Source: an uncultured Pseudomonadota bacterium (GTDB taxonomy: Bacteria > Pseudomonadota > Gammaproteobacteria > Burkholderiales > Usitatibacteraceae). From it: DNA of 6,639 nucleotides. The notes below the pieces were generated by a model, which saw only the letters and a list, made by a program, of their open reading frames with translations, was not told the origin of the DNA and did not search any database. The stretch's first letter is position 1. The number at the start of each line of letters is the position of its first letter. Shown here one piece after another: positions 1-4,775 of the stretch. The stretch lies in the NCBI GenBank assembly GCA_946885905.1, contig CAMPHL010000151.1, positions 1 to 6,639 on the forward strand. The letters run 5' to 3'. The position numbers were made by a program, and so were the translations under genes.

Positions 1-283
1 TGGCCGACGAGTCGGCCTTGTCGCTCGAGGACGGCGTGGACGACGACGACGTCGAGGCAGGCGGCGTCACGCTCACCGAGCTCGACGAGGAGGAGCCGGG
101 TGTGGTGTCGGTGCTGTTGCTCGCAACCGGCGGCGGGGTCGTGGTGCTGGGAACGACCACCGTGGTGTCCTTCGTATTCGAAGCCGACGGCGACGGGGTC
201 GTGGTGGAAGTCGTGGTGGTGCGCTCGCACGCCGCGAGCGACACGCCGAGGGTCAGGGCGGCAACCAGGGGGATCAGTTTCAT
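1..283 (-). CDS. Ser/Thr/Pro-rich lipoprotein, 3' end missing
   Basis: The reading frame from the ATG at 283 stays open to the left edge for 94 codons, and no stop is reached. The protein begins MKLIPLVAALTLGVSLAAC, a lipoprotein signal peptide: one Lys, a hydrophobic core, and lipobox LAAC with the lipidated Cys at residue 19. Residue 20 is Glu rather than Asp, so by the Lol +2 rule outer-membrane sorting is expected. The rest (20-94) is almost entirely Thr, Ser and Pro with scattered Asp and Lys, including TTTTSTTT and SSSSSS runs. It looks like a disordered tether; any folded domain would lie beyond the window. A ribosome binding site GGAG (complement of 289-292) lies five bases upstream of the start. 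The gene is divergent from the sigma factor gene. No specific function is recognised. The start and lipoprotein nature are well supported; a low-complexity protein of this kind could be a small entericidin-like or purely structural lipoprotein. Confidence 0.8.
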   Translation of the reverse strand, partial: MKLIPLVAALTLGVSLAACERTTTTSTTTPSPSASNTKDTTVVVPSTTTPPPVASNSTDTTPGSSSSSSVSVTPPASTSSSSTPSSSDKADSSA

Positions 284-434
284 GTGTTCTCCATGTGGGA
301 AGGGTGAAGCCACATGTTGAGATAGCCGCATTGCACGCCGAGTTTCATCGGCGGGCGCAAAATAGGCCCCTCGCGTCGCGCGGCGACGACGCGCGCGCAG
401 GAGCGCTCCTACACCGCGATAGAATCCGCGCTCC
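284..434. other. Divergent intergenic region
   Basis: This 151-bp stretch separates the start codons of the minus-strand lipoprotein and the plus-strand sigma factor, so it must hold both sets of start signals. A good ribosome binding site is visible for the lipoprotein, but none for the sigma factor. I see no convincing sigma-70 promoter for either gene; the best -10-like string on the plus strand is TAGAAT (419-424) with no good -35. No ECF42-type TGTCGA element occurs here, so direct autoregulation of the sigma gene is not supported. The remainder is occupied by short inverted repeats: CGCCGA/TCGGCG at 336-353 with a six-base loop, plus the pair at 374-410 listed separately. Confidence 0.6.
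374..410. repeat. Paired palindromes, REP-like element
   Basis: Two perfect inverted repeats sit 10 bp apart: CGTCGC-gcg-GCGACG (374-388) and the 12-bp palindrome AGGAGCGCTCCT (399-410). Read on the minus strand the right part gives TGTAGGAGCGCTCCTGCGCG. From memory this resembles the TGTAGGAGCG-type extragenic repeats of many GC-rich proteobacteria. A single copy in this window cannot prove that it is a repeat. It lies only 24 bp before the sigma factor start codon, so it could also affect that transcript. Confidence 0.45.
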
Positions 435-1676
435 ATGGCCAATGCGCTCGCCGCCGTCGACACGGTTTACCGCTCCGAGTCCCGCCGCGTGCTGGCCACG
501 CTGATCCGGCTGCTGGGCGACTTCGACCTCGCCGAGGAGGCGATGCACGAGGCTTTCGCGGCGGCCGTGGAGCAGTGGCCGGAAGAAGGCGTGCCCGGCA
601 ACCCGCGCGCCTGGCTCGTCTCGACCGGGCGCTTCAAGGCGATCGATCGCATCCGCCGGCGGGCCAAGTTCGACGTGTCGCTGGAGGATGTCGTCGAGCA
701 GGTCGAGTCGGTCGCGGATCCCGCGCCGGAGCACGACACCGAGGGCGTCGAGGACGATCGCCTGCGGCTCATCTTCACCTGCTGCCATCCCGCGCTCGCC
801 CCCGACGCGCAGGTCGCGCTCACGCTGCGGGAGGTCTGCGGCATGACGACCGAGGAGATCGCGCGCGCCTACCTCAGCACGGCCTCCACGGTGGCGCAGC
901 GCATCGTGCGGGCGAAGGCCAAGATCCGCGCCGCGCGCATCCCCTACGAAGTGCCCGGCCGCTCGGAGCTGCCCGAGCGCCTCGACAGCGTGCTGCGCGC
1001 GATCTACCTCGTGTTCAACGAAGGCTACCTCGCCACCTCCGGCGAGGCGCTCACGCGCCACGACCTTTCCGGCGAGGCGATCCGCCTCGGGCGATTGCTG
1101 GTCGAGCTGCTGCCCGAGCCCGAGGCCGTGGGGCTTCTCGCCCTCATGCTGCTGCAGGAGTCGCGCCGCGCGGCGCGCGCGACGTCCGCAGGCGAGCTCA
1201 TCCTGCTCGCCGACCAGGACCGCTCGCTCTGGAACCGCGAGCAGATCGCCGACGGCACGAGGCTGGTGGAAGGCGCGCTCGCCACCGGCCGCGCGGGACC
1301 GTATGGGGTCCAGGCCGCCATCGCCGCGCTGCACGCCGCGGCCCCCGCGGCGGAGGCGACGGACTGGGCGCAGATCGTGGGGCTCTACGAGGTGCTGCTC
1401 GGCATGGAGCCTTCGCCCGTGGTCGAGCTGAATCGGGCGGTGGCGGTAGCCATGCGCGACGGGCCGGAGGCGGGACTCGTCCTGGTCGACGGGCTGCTCG
1501 CGCGCGGCGAGCTTGCCGAATACCGGCTGGCGCACGCCACCCGCGCCGACCTGTGCCGCCGCATGGGCCGGACGCCGGAAGCACGCGAAGCCTACCGCCG
1601 CGCGCTCGCGCTCACCCAGCAGGCTTCGGAGAGGCGCTTCCTCGAGCGGCGCCTGGCCGAGCTGGGCCAGGGATAA
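435..1676 (+). CDS. ECF42-group RNA polymerase sigma factor with C-terminal TPR-like extension
   Basis: This 413-residue protein is an extracytoplasmic-function sigma factor of the long COG4941/ECF42 type, which directs RNA polymerase to a small regulon. The sigma region 2 part is roughly residues 10-77 (GDFDLAEEAMHEAF, then NPRAWLVSTGRFKAIDRIRRR, the -10 recognition side). Region 4 is roughly 120-167 (LTLREVCGMTTEEIARAYLSTASTVAQR split across a helix-turn-helix). Family hallmarks are FTCCHPAL (114-121), NEGY (195-198) and DQDRSLWN (260-267), all in or leading into the DUF6596 region (about 180-285). The C-terminal third holds helical TPR-like segments (GPYGVQAAIAALHA, SPVVELNRAVAVA, GRTPEAREAYRRALAL). 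Length is normal for the family and nothing is missing. ECF42 members generally lack a cognate anti-sigma gene, and the extension is thought to control activity; no anti-sigma gene is visible here. The start at 435 fits family N-termini, though no clear Shine-Dalgarno precedes it. The DGPF-family gene next door is the classic ECF42 partner, which strengthens the assignment. Confidence 0.95.
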   Translation: MANALAAVDTVYRSESRRVLATLIRLLGDFDLAEEAMHEAFAAAVEQWPEEGVPGNPRAWLVSTGRFKAIDRIRRRAKFDVSLEDVVEQVESVADPAPEHDTEGVEDDRLRLIFTCCHPALAPDAQVALTLREVCGMTTEEIARAYLSTASTVAQRIVRAKAKIRAARIPYEVPGRSELPERLDSVLRAIYLVFNEGYLATSGEALTRHDLSGEAIRLGRLLVELLPEPEAVGLLALMLLQESRRAARATSAGELILLADQDRSLWNREQIADGTRLVEGALATGRAGPYGVQAAIAALHAAAPAAEATDWAQIVGLYEVLLGMEPSPVVELNRAVAVAMRDGPEAGLVLVDGLLARGELAEYRLAHATRADLCRRMGRTPEAREAYRRALALTQQASERRFLERRLAELGQG

Positions 1677-1693
1677 AAAAATCCGGCGCCGAC

Positions 1694-1720
1694 TGTCGAA
1701 CGCGCGCCCTCCCATTCGAC
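1694..1720 (+). promoter_or_regulatory. Probable ECF42-dependent promoter of the DGPF gene
   Basis: TGTCGA (1694-1699) and CGAC (1717-1720) are separated by 17 bp. This fits the ECF42 consensus as I recall it (-35 TGTCGA, -10 CGA followed by T or C). The element starts 18 bp after the sigma factor stop codon. A seven-A tract (1675-1681) lies about 12 bp further upstream and could serve as an UP-like element. Transcription would start near 1726-1728 and leave a leader of about 38 bases that includes the ribosome binding site GAGGAG (1753-1758). Placement directly before the partner gene of an ECF42 factor makes chance unlikely, but it has not been tested. Confidence 0.75.
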
Positions 1721-1764
1721 TACGCGGTGCAAGCAACCTGGACGCATCCAACGAGGAGACGAAC

Positions 1765-2193
1765 ATGAGATTCATGGTGATGGTGAAGGCGACCCCGAAC
1801 TCCGAAGCCGGCGTGCTCCCGGGCCCGGAGCTCTTCGAGGCGATGGGCCGTTACAACGAGGAGCTGGTGATGGCCGGGATCATGAAGGCTGGCGAGGGGC
1901 TCCATCCCAGCTCGAAGGGCGCGCGCGTGCGCTTCTCCGGCAGCAGCCGGACAGTGATCGACGGTCCCTTCGCCGAGACGAAGGAGCTCGTCGCCGGCTT
2001 CTGGCTGTGGGAGTGCAAGTCCCTCGGGGAGGCGATCGAGTGGGTGAAGAAGTGTCCCAACCCGATGCCCGGCGAGGACTCCGAAATCGAGATCCGCCGC
2101 ATCTACGAGGCCGAGGATTTCGGCGCGGCGTTCACGCCCGAGGAGCGTGCGCGCGAGGACCGCCTGCGGGAGCAGCTCGCGGCGAGCAAGTAA
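1765..2193 (+). CDS. DGPF/YCII-family protein, ECF42 partner
   Basis: This is a 142-residue cytoplasmic protein of the YCII-related DGPF family (COG3795), a dimeric ferredoxin-like alpha+beta fold. The reaction is unknown for most members; they are linked genetically to ECF42 sigma factors. The N-terminus MRFMVMVKAT is the typical first beta strand, followed by the helix ELFEAMGRYNEELVMAGIM (23-41). The naming motif DGPF is at 66-69 within VIDGPFAETKELVAGFW, and the WVKKCPNP segment (93-100) and strand IEIRRIYE (108-115) follow. Residues 123-142 form a charged helical tail. The frame is open upstream to 1513, but the ATG at 1765 is the start: it has GAGGAG six bases upstream, matches the family N-terminus, and lies downstream of the ECF42-type promoter. 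It is 88 bp from the sigma gene and probably its direct target. Family assignment is firm; biochemical role is open. Confidence 0.95.
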   Translation: MRFMVMVKATPNSEAGVLPGPELFEAMGRYNEELVMAGIMKAGEGLHPSSKGARVRFSGSSRTVIDGPFAETKELVAGFWLWECKSLGEAIEWVKKCPNPMPGEDSEIEIRRIYEAEDFGAAFTPEERAREDRLREQLAASK

Positions 2194-2201
2194 CATGGCC
2201 T

Positions 2202-2229
2202 GGAACATGTTCCGCGCGCCGGGCGCGCG
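2202..2229. promoter_or_regulatory. Palindrome plus GC-rich hairpin between DGPF and ATPase genes
   Basis: The 48-bp gap before the ATPase gene contains a perfect 12-bp palindrome, GGAACATGTTCC (2202-2213). It runs directly into a second inverted repeat, CGCGCGCC-G-GGCGCGCG (2213-2229), realistically a 6-bp stem with a five-base loop. No T-run follows, so it is not an ordinary intrinsic terminator. The first part could be an operator for a dimeric repressor, the second an mRNA hairpin close to the ATPase start codon. The function is inferred only from symmetry and position. Confidence 0.4.
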
Positions 2230-2241
2230 CGGCCCCAAACC

Positions 2242-3168
2242 ATGCCCGCCATCCTCGAAGTCTCCGCGCTTACCAAGACCTACGCCTCCGGCCTCCAGGC
2301 GCTGAAGGGCATCGACCTCGCCATCGACAAGGGCGAGATCTTCGCGCTGCTGGGGCCGAACGGGGCCGGCAAGACGACGCTCATCGGCGTGATCTGCGGG
2401 ATCGTGACGCCGACCTCCGGAAGCGTTTCGGTGGCGGGCCACGACCACGTGCACGAGTACCGCGCCGCAAGGGCCCGTGTGGGCCTCGTGCCGCAGGAGC
2501 TGCACACCGACATGTTCGAGACGCCGTGGCGCACGGCCACCTTCAGCCGCGGCCTCTTCGGCCTGCCTCCCGACGACGCCCATGTCGAAAAGGTGTTGCG
2601 CGACTTGTCGCTCTGGGAGAAGCGCAACGACCGCATCATGACGCTCTCGGGCGGTATGAAGCGGCGCGTGATGATCGCCAAGGCGCTGTCGCACCAGCCC
2701 GATATCCTCTTCCTGGACGAGCCCACGGCCGGCGTGGACGTGGAGCTGCGGCGCGACATGTGGGCGCTCGTACGGCGGCTGAGGGACAGCGGCGTCACGA
2801 TCATCCTCACGACGCACTACATCGAGGAAGCCGAGGAGATGGCCGACCGCATCGGGGTCATCGACAAGGGCGAGCTCGTCGTGGTGGAGGAGAAGCGCAC
2901 GCTCATGAAGAAGCTCGGCAAGAAGCAGCTCACCGTCCACCTGCACAAGCCGCTCGCGGCATTGCCGGAGGAGCTGGCACGCACCGGCTTCGATCTCAAG
3001 GACGCCGGGGCGACGCTCGAGTACACGTTCGACGGGGCGAGGGAAGGCGCGGCCATCCCGGCGCTGCTCGAGCGCATCGGCGCGCTCGGCCTCGCGTACC
3101 GCGACCTCTCCACGCACCAGAGCTCGCTCGAGGACATCTTCGTGAGCCTCGTGCGGGAGCGGCAATGA
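2242..3168 (+). CDS. yadG: ABC-2 type exporter ATP-binding protein, YadG family
   Basis: This is a 308-residue nucleotide-binding subunit of an ABC-2 type exporter, which hydrolyses ATP on the cytoplasmic face of its permease. All motifs are intact: Walker [10 protein letters not shown] (38-46), Q-loop Gln85 in LVPQE, signature LSGGMKRR (135-142), Walker B ILFLDEP with catalytic Glu160 (155-161), and switch His192 in LTTHY. From memory, the segments [33 protein letters not shown] and the C-terminal [10 protein letters not shown] closely match Escherichia coli YadG, which has a similar length. The cargo of YadGH is not established. The start at 2242 leaves family-like [14 protein letters not shown], but no Shine-Dalgarno is visible and the leader is a GC hairpin. 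The stop overlaps an ATG (ATGA at 3165-3168), the arrangement normally used for coupling to a permease; here the permease lies 807 bp downstream, beyond an opposite-strand gene. Confidence 0.93.
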   Translation: MPAILEVSALTKTYASGLQALKGIDLAIDKGEIFALLGPNGAGKTTLIGVICGIVTPTSGSVSVAGHDHVHEYRAARARVGLVPQELHTDMFETPWRTATFSRGLFGLPPDDAHVEKVLRDLSLWEKRNDRIMTLSGGMKRRVMIAKALSHQPDILFLDEPTAGVDVELRRDMWALVRRLRDSGVTIILTTHYIEEAEEMADRIGVIDKGELVVVEEKRTLMKKLGKKQLTVHLHKPLAALPEELARTGFDLKDAGATLEYTFDGAREGAAIPALLERIGALGLAYRDLSTHQSSLEDIFVSLVRERQ

Positions 3169-3173
3169 AAATG

Positions 3174-3203
3174 AAAAAGGGCCCGGGAATGGTCCCGGGC
3201 CCT
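3174..3203 (-). terminator. Intrinsic terminator of the peptidoglycan-binding protein gene
   Basis: A perfect 11-bp stem, AGGGCCCGGGA (3178-3188) with TCCCGGGCCCT (3193-3203), encloses a four-base loop. On the minus strand it is followed directly by TTTT and then a T-rich stretch (complement of 3166-3177). It lies 19 bp after the stop of the minus-strand gene. Read on the plus strand the stem is followed by GCGCC with no T-run, so it should stop only leftward transcription. It begins nine bases after the ATPase stop codon. Confidence 0.9.
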
Positions 3204-3222
3204 GCGCCTTGCGACCGGACCG

Positions 3223-3846
3223 TTACTGCTTGGTCTGGTTGCCCGACTGCGAGGACGACTGGTTGGTCGAGGACGAAGCCGACTGACCCGCGGAGGCCGA
3301 CTGGTTGGTCGAGCCCGAAGCCGACTGACCCGCCGAAGCCGACTGGTTCGCAGCGGACGAGCTCGTCTGGCCCGACGAGGCCGAAGCGCTCGCGACCGAT
3401 CTCAGGCCGGGGATGTCGGCGTTGGCCTGCTTCGCCTGGTCGATCGCGGCCTGGGTCCTCGGACCCATGATGCCGTCGACCGGACCCGGGTCGAAGCCCT
3501 TGTCCTTCAGCGCCTGCTGCAGCTGCTTCACGGACTCGTCGCCCTGGGCCGCTTGCGAGCCGCTGGCGGACGCGCCATCGGTCGAGGAAGCCGACTGGTT
3601 AGCCGAAGACGAGCCGGCTTGGCTCGCGGAGGCCGACGAGCCGTTGGTCGAGCTCGAAGCCATGCTCGAAGGCTGGTTCTGCGAAGCCGAGGACGAGGGC
3701 TGGTTGGTGGACGAGGCCGACTGGTTGGCCGAAGCCGACGGCTGGTTCGCCGAGGCGGACTTCTGCTTGTCGTCGGTCTGGCCCGCAGCCATCGCGGAGG
3801 TGGCCGCCATTACGGCGGCGACGAGAGCGAGTTTGCGGAATTGCAT
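3223..3846 (-). CDS. Secreted Ser/Ala/Asn/Gln-rich protein with peptidoglycan-binding domain
   Basis: The 207-residue product starts with a Sec signal peptide, [20 protein letters not shown], likely cut after Ala20 or Ala21. One folded module is visible at about 103-149: [30 protein letters not shown] fits the PG_binding_1 (PF01471) pattern of LQ..L...G, VDG and G..T..A, so it should bind peptidoglycan in the periplasm. Its last helix reads DQAKQAN instead of the usual ending in FQ. Both flanks are low complexity, nearly all Ser, Ala, Asn, Gln, Gly and Thr, built on seven-residue spacing of an NQ dipeptide. There is no Trp, Tyr, Cys or His. No catalytic domain is present, so a structural or anchoring role is more likely than a hydrolase. 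Shine-Dalgarno AAGGA (complement of 3855-3859) lies eight bases before the ATG. The gene has its own terminator and sits between the two exporter genes on the other strand; no clear promoter was found. Confidence 0.88.
   Translation of the reverse strand: MQFRKLALVAAVMAATSAMAAGQTDDKQKSASANQPSASANQSASSTNQPSSSASQNQPSSMASSSTNGSSASASQAGSSSANQSASSTDGASASGSQAAQGDESVKQLQQALKDKGFDPGPVDGIMGPRTQAAIDQAKQANADIPGLRSVASASASSGQTSSSAANQSASAGQSASGSTNQSASAGQSASSSTNQSSSQSGNQTKQ
3265..3348 (-). repeat. Two 42-bp coding repeats (14-residue units)
   Basis: Residues 167-180 and 181-194 of the peptidoglycan-binding protein are two copies of [14 protein letters not shown] (x is Gly then Ser), with a third partial copy beginning at residue 195. 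Each unit is two heptads. The near-identical DNA suggests recent tandem duplication and possible copy-number variation by slippage. Confidence 0.8.
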
Positions 3847-3975
3847 GGTGGGGATCCTTTCTTTTGGTCAATTGACTGCAATCCGTTTCGGTCGCTTGCG
3901 GGCGGCCAAGTTTCGCGGCGCCTCTGCTCCGAGCGGTGCAGGACTTTTGCGCGCCATTGCTGGAGGTACAGCGAC
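3847..3975. promoter_or_regulatory. Divergent intergenic region between PG-binding protein and permease genes
   Basis: These 129 bp separate the two start codons and should carry signals for the leftward gene and probably an independent promoter for the permease. A perfect 10-bp palindrome, GTCAATTGAC (3867-3876), lies about 20 bp before the leftward start and may be an operator. TTGACT (3872-3877) resembles a -35 box on the plus strand, but no acceptable -10 lies about 17 bp on. The region is richer in A and T near 3855-3885 than its surroundings, as promoters here would be. No promoter is assigned with confidence. Confidence 0.4.
3962..3967 (+). promoter_or_regulatory. Strong Shine-Dalgarno of the permease gene
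   Basis: GGAGGT lies eight bases before the ATG at 3976. It fixes the start of the permease, whose frame is otherwise open much further upstream to 3553. It also shows that the permease can be translated without coupling to the distant ATPase gene. Confidence 0.85.
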
Positions 3976-4752
3976 ATGACTTCGACGGCATTCAACCGGC
4001 ACGCGGTGTGGGCGATCTATCGCTTCGAGATGGCGCGCGCTTTCCGCACGCCGCTGCAAAGCTTTCTCACGCCGGTGATCACCACTTCGCTGTATTTCGT
4101 CGTGTTCGGCGCCGCGATCGGGCCGAGCATGGGATCGGTGTCGGGGGTGTCCTACGGCGCGTTCATCGTGCCGGGACTGGTGATGCTGTCGATATTCACC
4201 GAGAGCATCGCCAATGCCTCTTTCGGCATCTACTTCCCCAAGTTCACCGGGACGATCTACGAGCTGCTGTCCGCGCCCGTTTCGGCATTCGAGATCGTGC
4301 TCGCCTACGTGGGCGCGGCGACCTCCAAGTCGATCCTCCTGGGCCTCGTCATCATGGCCACCGCCGCGTTCTTCGTCGACGTGACGGTCGCGCACCCGCT
4401 CTGGATGGTCGCATTCCTGGTGCTCACGGCGGCGACCTTCTGCCTCTTCGGCTTCGCGATCGGCATCGTCTCGCAGGGATTCGAGCAGCTCCAGTTCGTG
4501 CCGATGCTGGTGATCACGCCGCTCACGTTCCTCGGCGGCGCGTTCTACTCGATCGACATGCTGCCCCCGGCATGGCGCACGGCGAGCCTCTTCAATCCGA
4601 TCGTGTACCTCATCAGCGGCTTTCGCTGGAGCTTCCACGGCCAGGCGGACGTCGCCGTCGCCACGAGCCTCGTGGCCACGCTCGCGTTCTTCATCGCCTG
4701 CCTCGCCGCGATCGCATGGATCTTCCGGACCGGGTATCGCTTGAAAAGTTGA
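3976..4752 (+). CDS. yadH: ABC-2 type exporter permease, YadH family
   Basis: This is a 258-residue inner-membrane permease with six predicted transmembrane segments at about 28-50, 60-82, 106-134, 139-165, 174-195 and 229-251. The conserved ABC-2 block [19 protein letters not shown] (183-201), followed by [13 protein letters not shown] (206-218), is intact. The segments FIVPGLVML and [12 protein letters not shown] match Escherichia coli YadH as I recall it, and the length agrees. Cytoplasmic N-terminal residues 11-27 should contact the ATPase. It pairs by family with the YadG-type ATPase encoded upstream, although a minus-strand gene separates them. The start is set by GGAGGT eight bases upstream. 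Only 23 bp separate its stop from the next gene, so the two may be cotranscribed. The substrate is unknown. Confidence 0.93.
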   Translation: MTSTAFNRHAVWAIYRFEMARAFRTPLQSFLTPVITTSLYFVVFGAAIGPSMGSVSGVSYGAFIVPGLVMLSIFTESIANASFGIYFPKFTGTIYELLSAPVSAFEIVLAYVGAATSKSILLGLVIMATAAFFVDVTVAHPLWMVAFLVLTAATFCLFGFAIGIVSQGFEQLQFVPMLVITPLTFLGGAFYSIDMLPPAWRTASLFNPIVYLISGFRWSFHGQADVAVATSLVATLAFFIACLAAIAWIFRTGYRLKS

Positions 4753-4775
4753 GCCCGTTGCGTAACATCGTCGTC

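Noticed and set aside
1513..1764. Upstream extension of the DGPF frame into the sigma factor gene
   Set aside because: The ATG at 1765 has a proper ribosome binding site, matches family N-termini, and lies after the ECF42-type promoter.
345..1775. A 476-codon open frame on the minus strand opposite the sigma factor
   Set aside because: The plus-strand frame carries complete ECF42 motifs. The minus frame is Arg/Gly/Ala/His-rich with no recognisable domain, as expected for antisense of GC-rich codons.
2195..2305. Small open frame of 36 codons (starts [10 protein letters not shown]) overlapping the ATPase start, a possible leader peptide
   Set aside because: No ribosome binding site fits it, and its second half is just the ATPase gene in another frame. 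The ATG belongs to the intergenic palindrome region.
2583..2588. Another TGTCGA, inside the ATPase gene
   Set aside because: No CGA-type -10 at 16-17 bp, and no gene start follows.
1720..3165. A 481-codon open frame on the minus strand opposite the DGPF and ATPase genes
   Set aside because: It spans two unrelated, well-supported plus-strand genes and has an antisense-type composition.
2007..3470. Long plus-strand open frame crossing the DGPF, ATPase and PG-binding regions
   Set aside because: Out of frame with three supported genes; Arg/Pro-rich sequence without domains.
3265..3846. Regular short repeats that could suggest a CRISPR-like or minisatellite array
   Set aside because: The repeats are in frame and encode a patterned low-complexity protein with signal peptide, domain and terminator. 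There are no unique spacers of constant length.
3553..3975. Upstream extension of the permease frame, adding an Arg/Gly-rich N-terminus
   Set aside because: The strong Shine-Dalgarno before 3976 and the usual YadH length fix the start. The extension is antisense to the PG-binding gene.
4187..4192. TGTCGA inside the permease gene, followed at 16 bp by CGCC
   Set aside because: The -10 does not match and it lies mid-gene with no start downstream.
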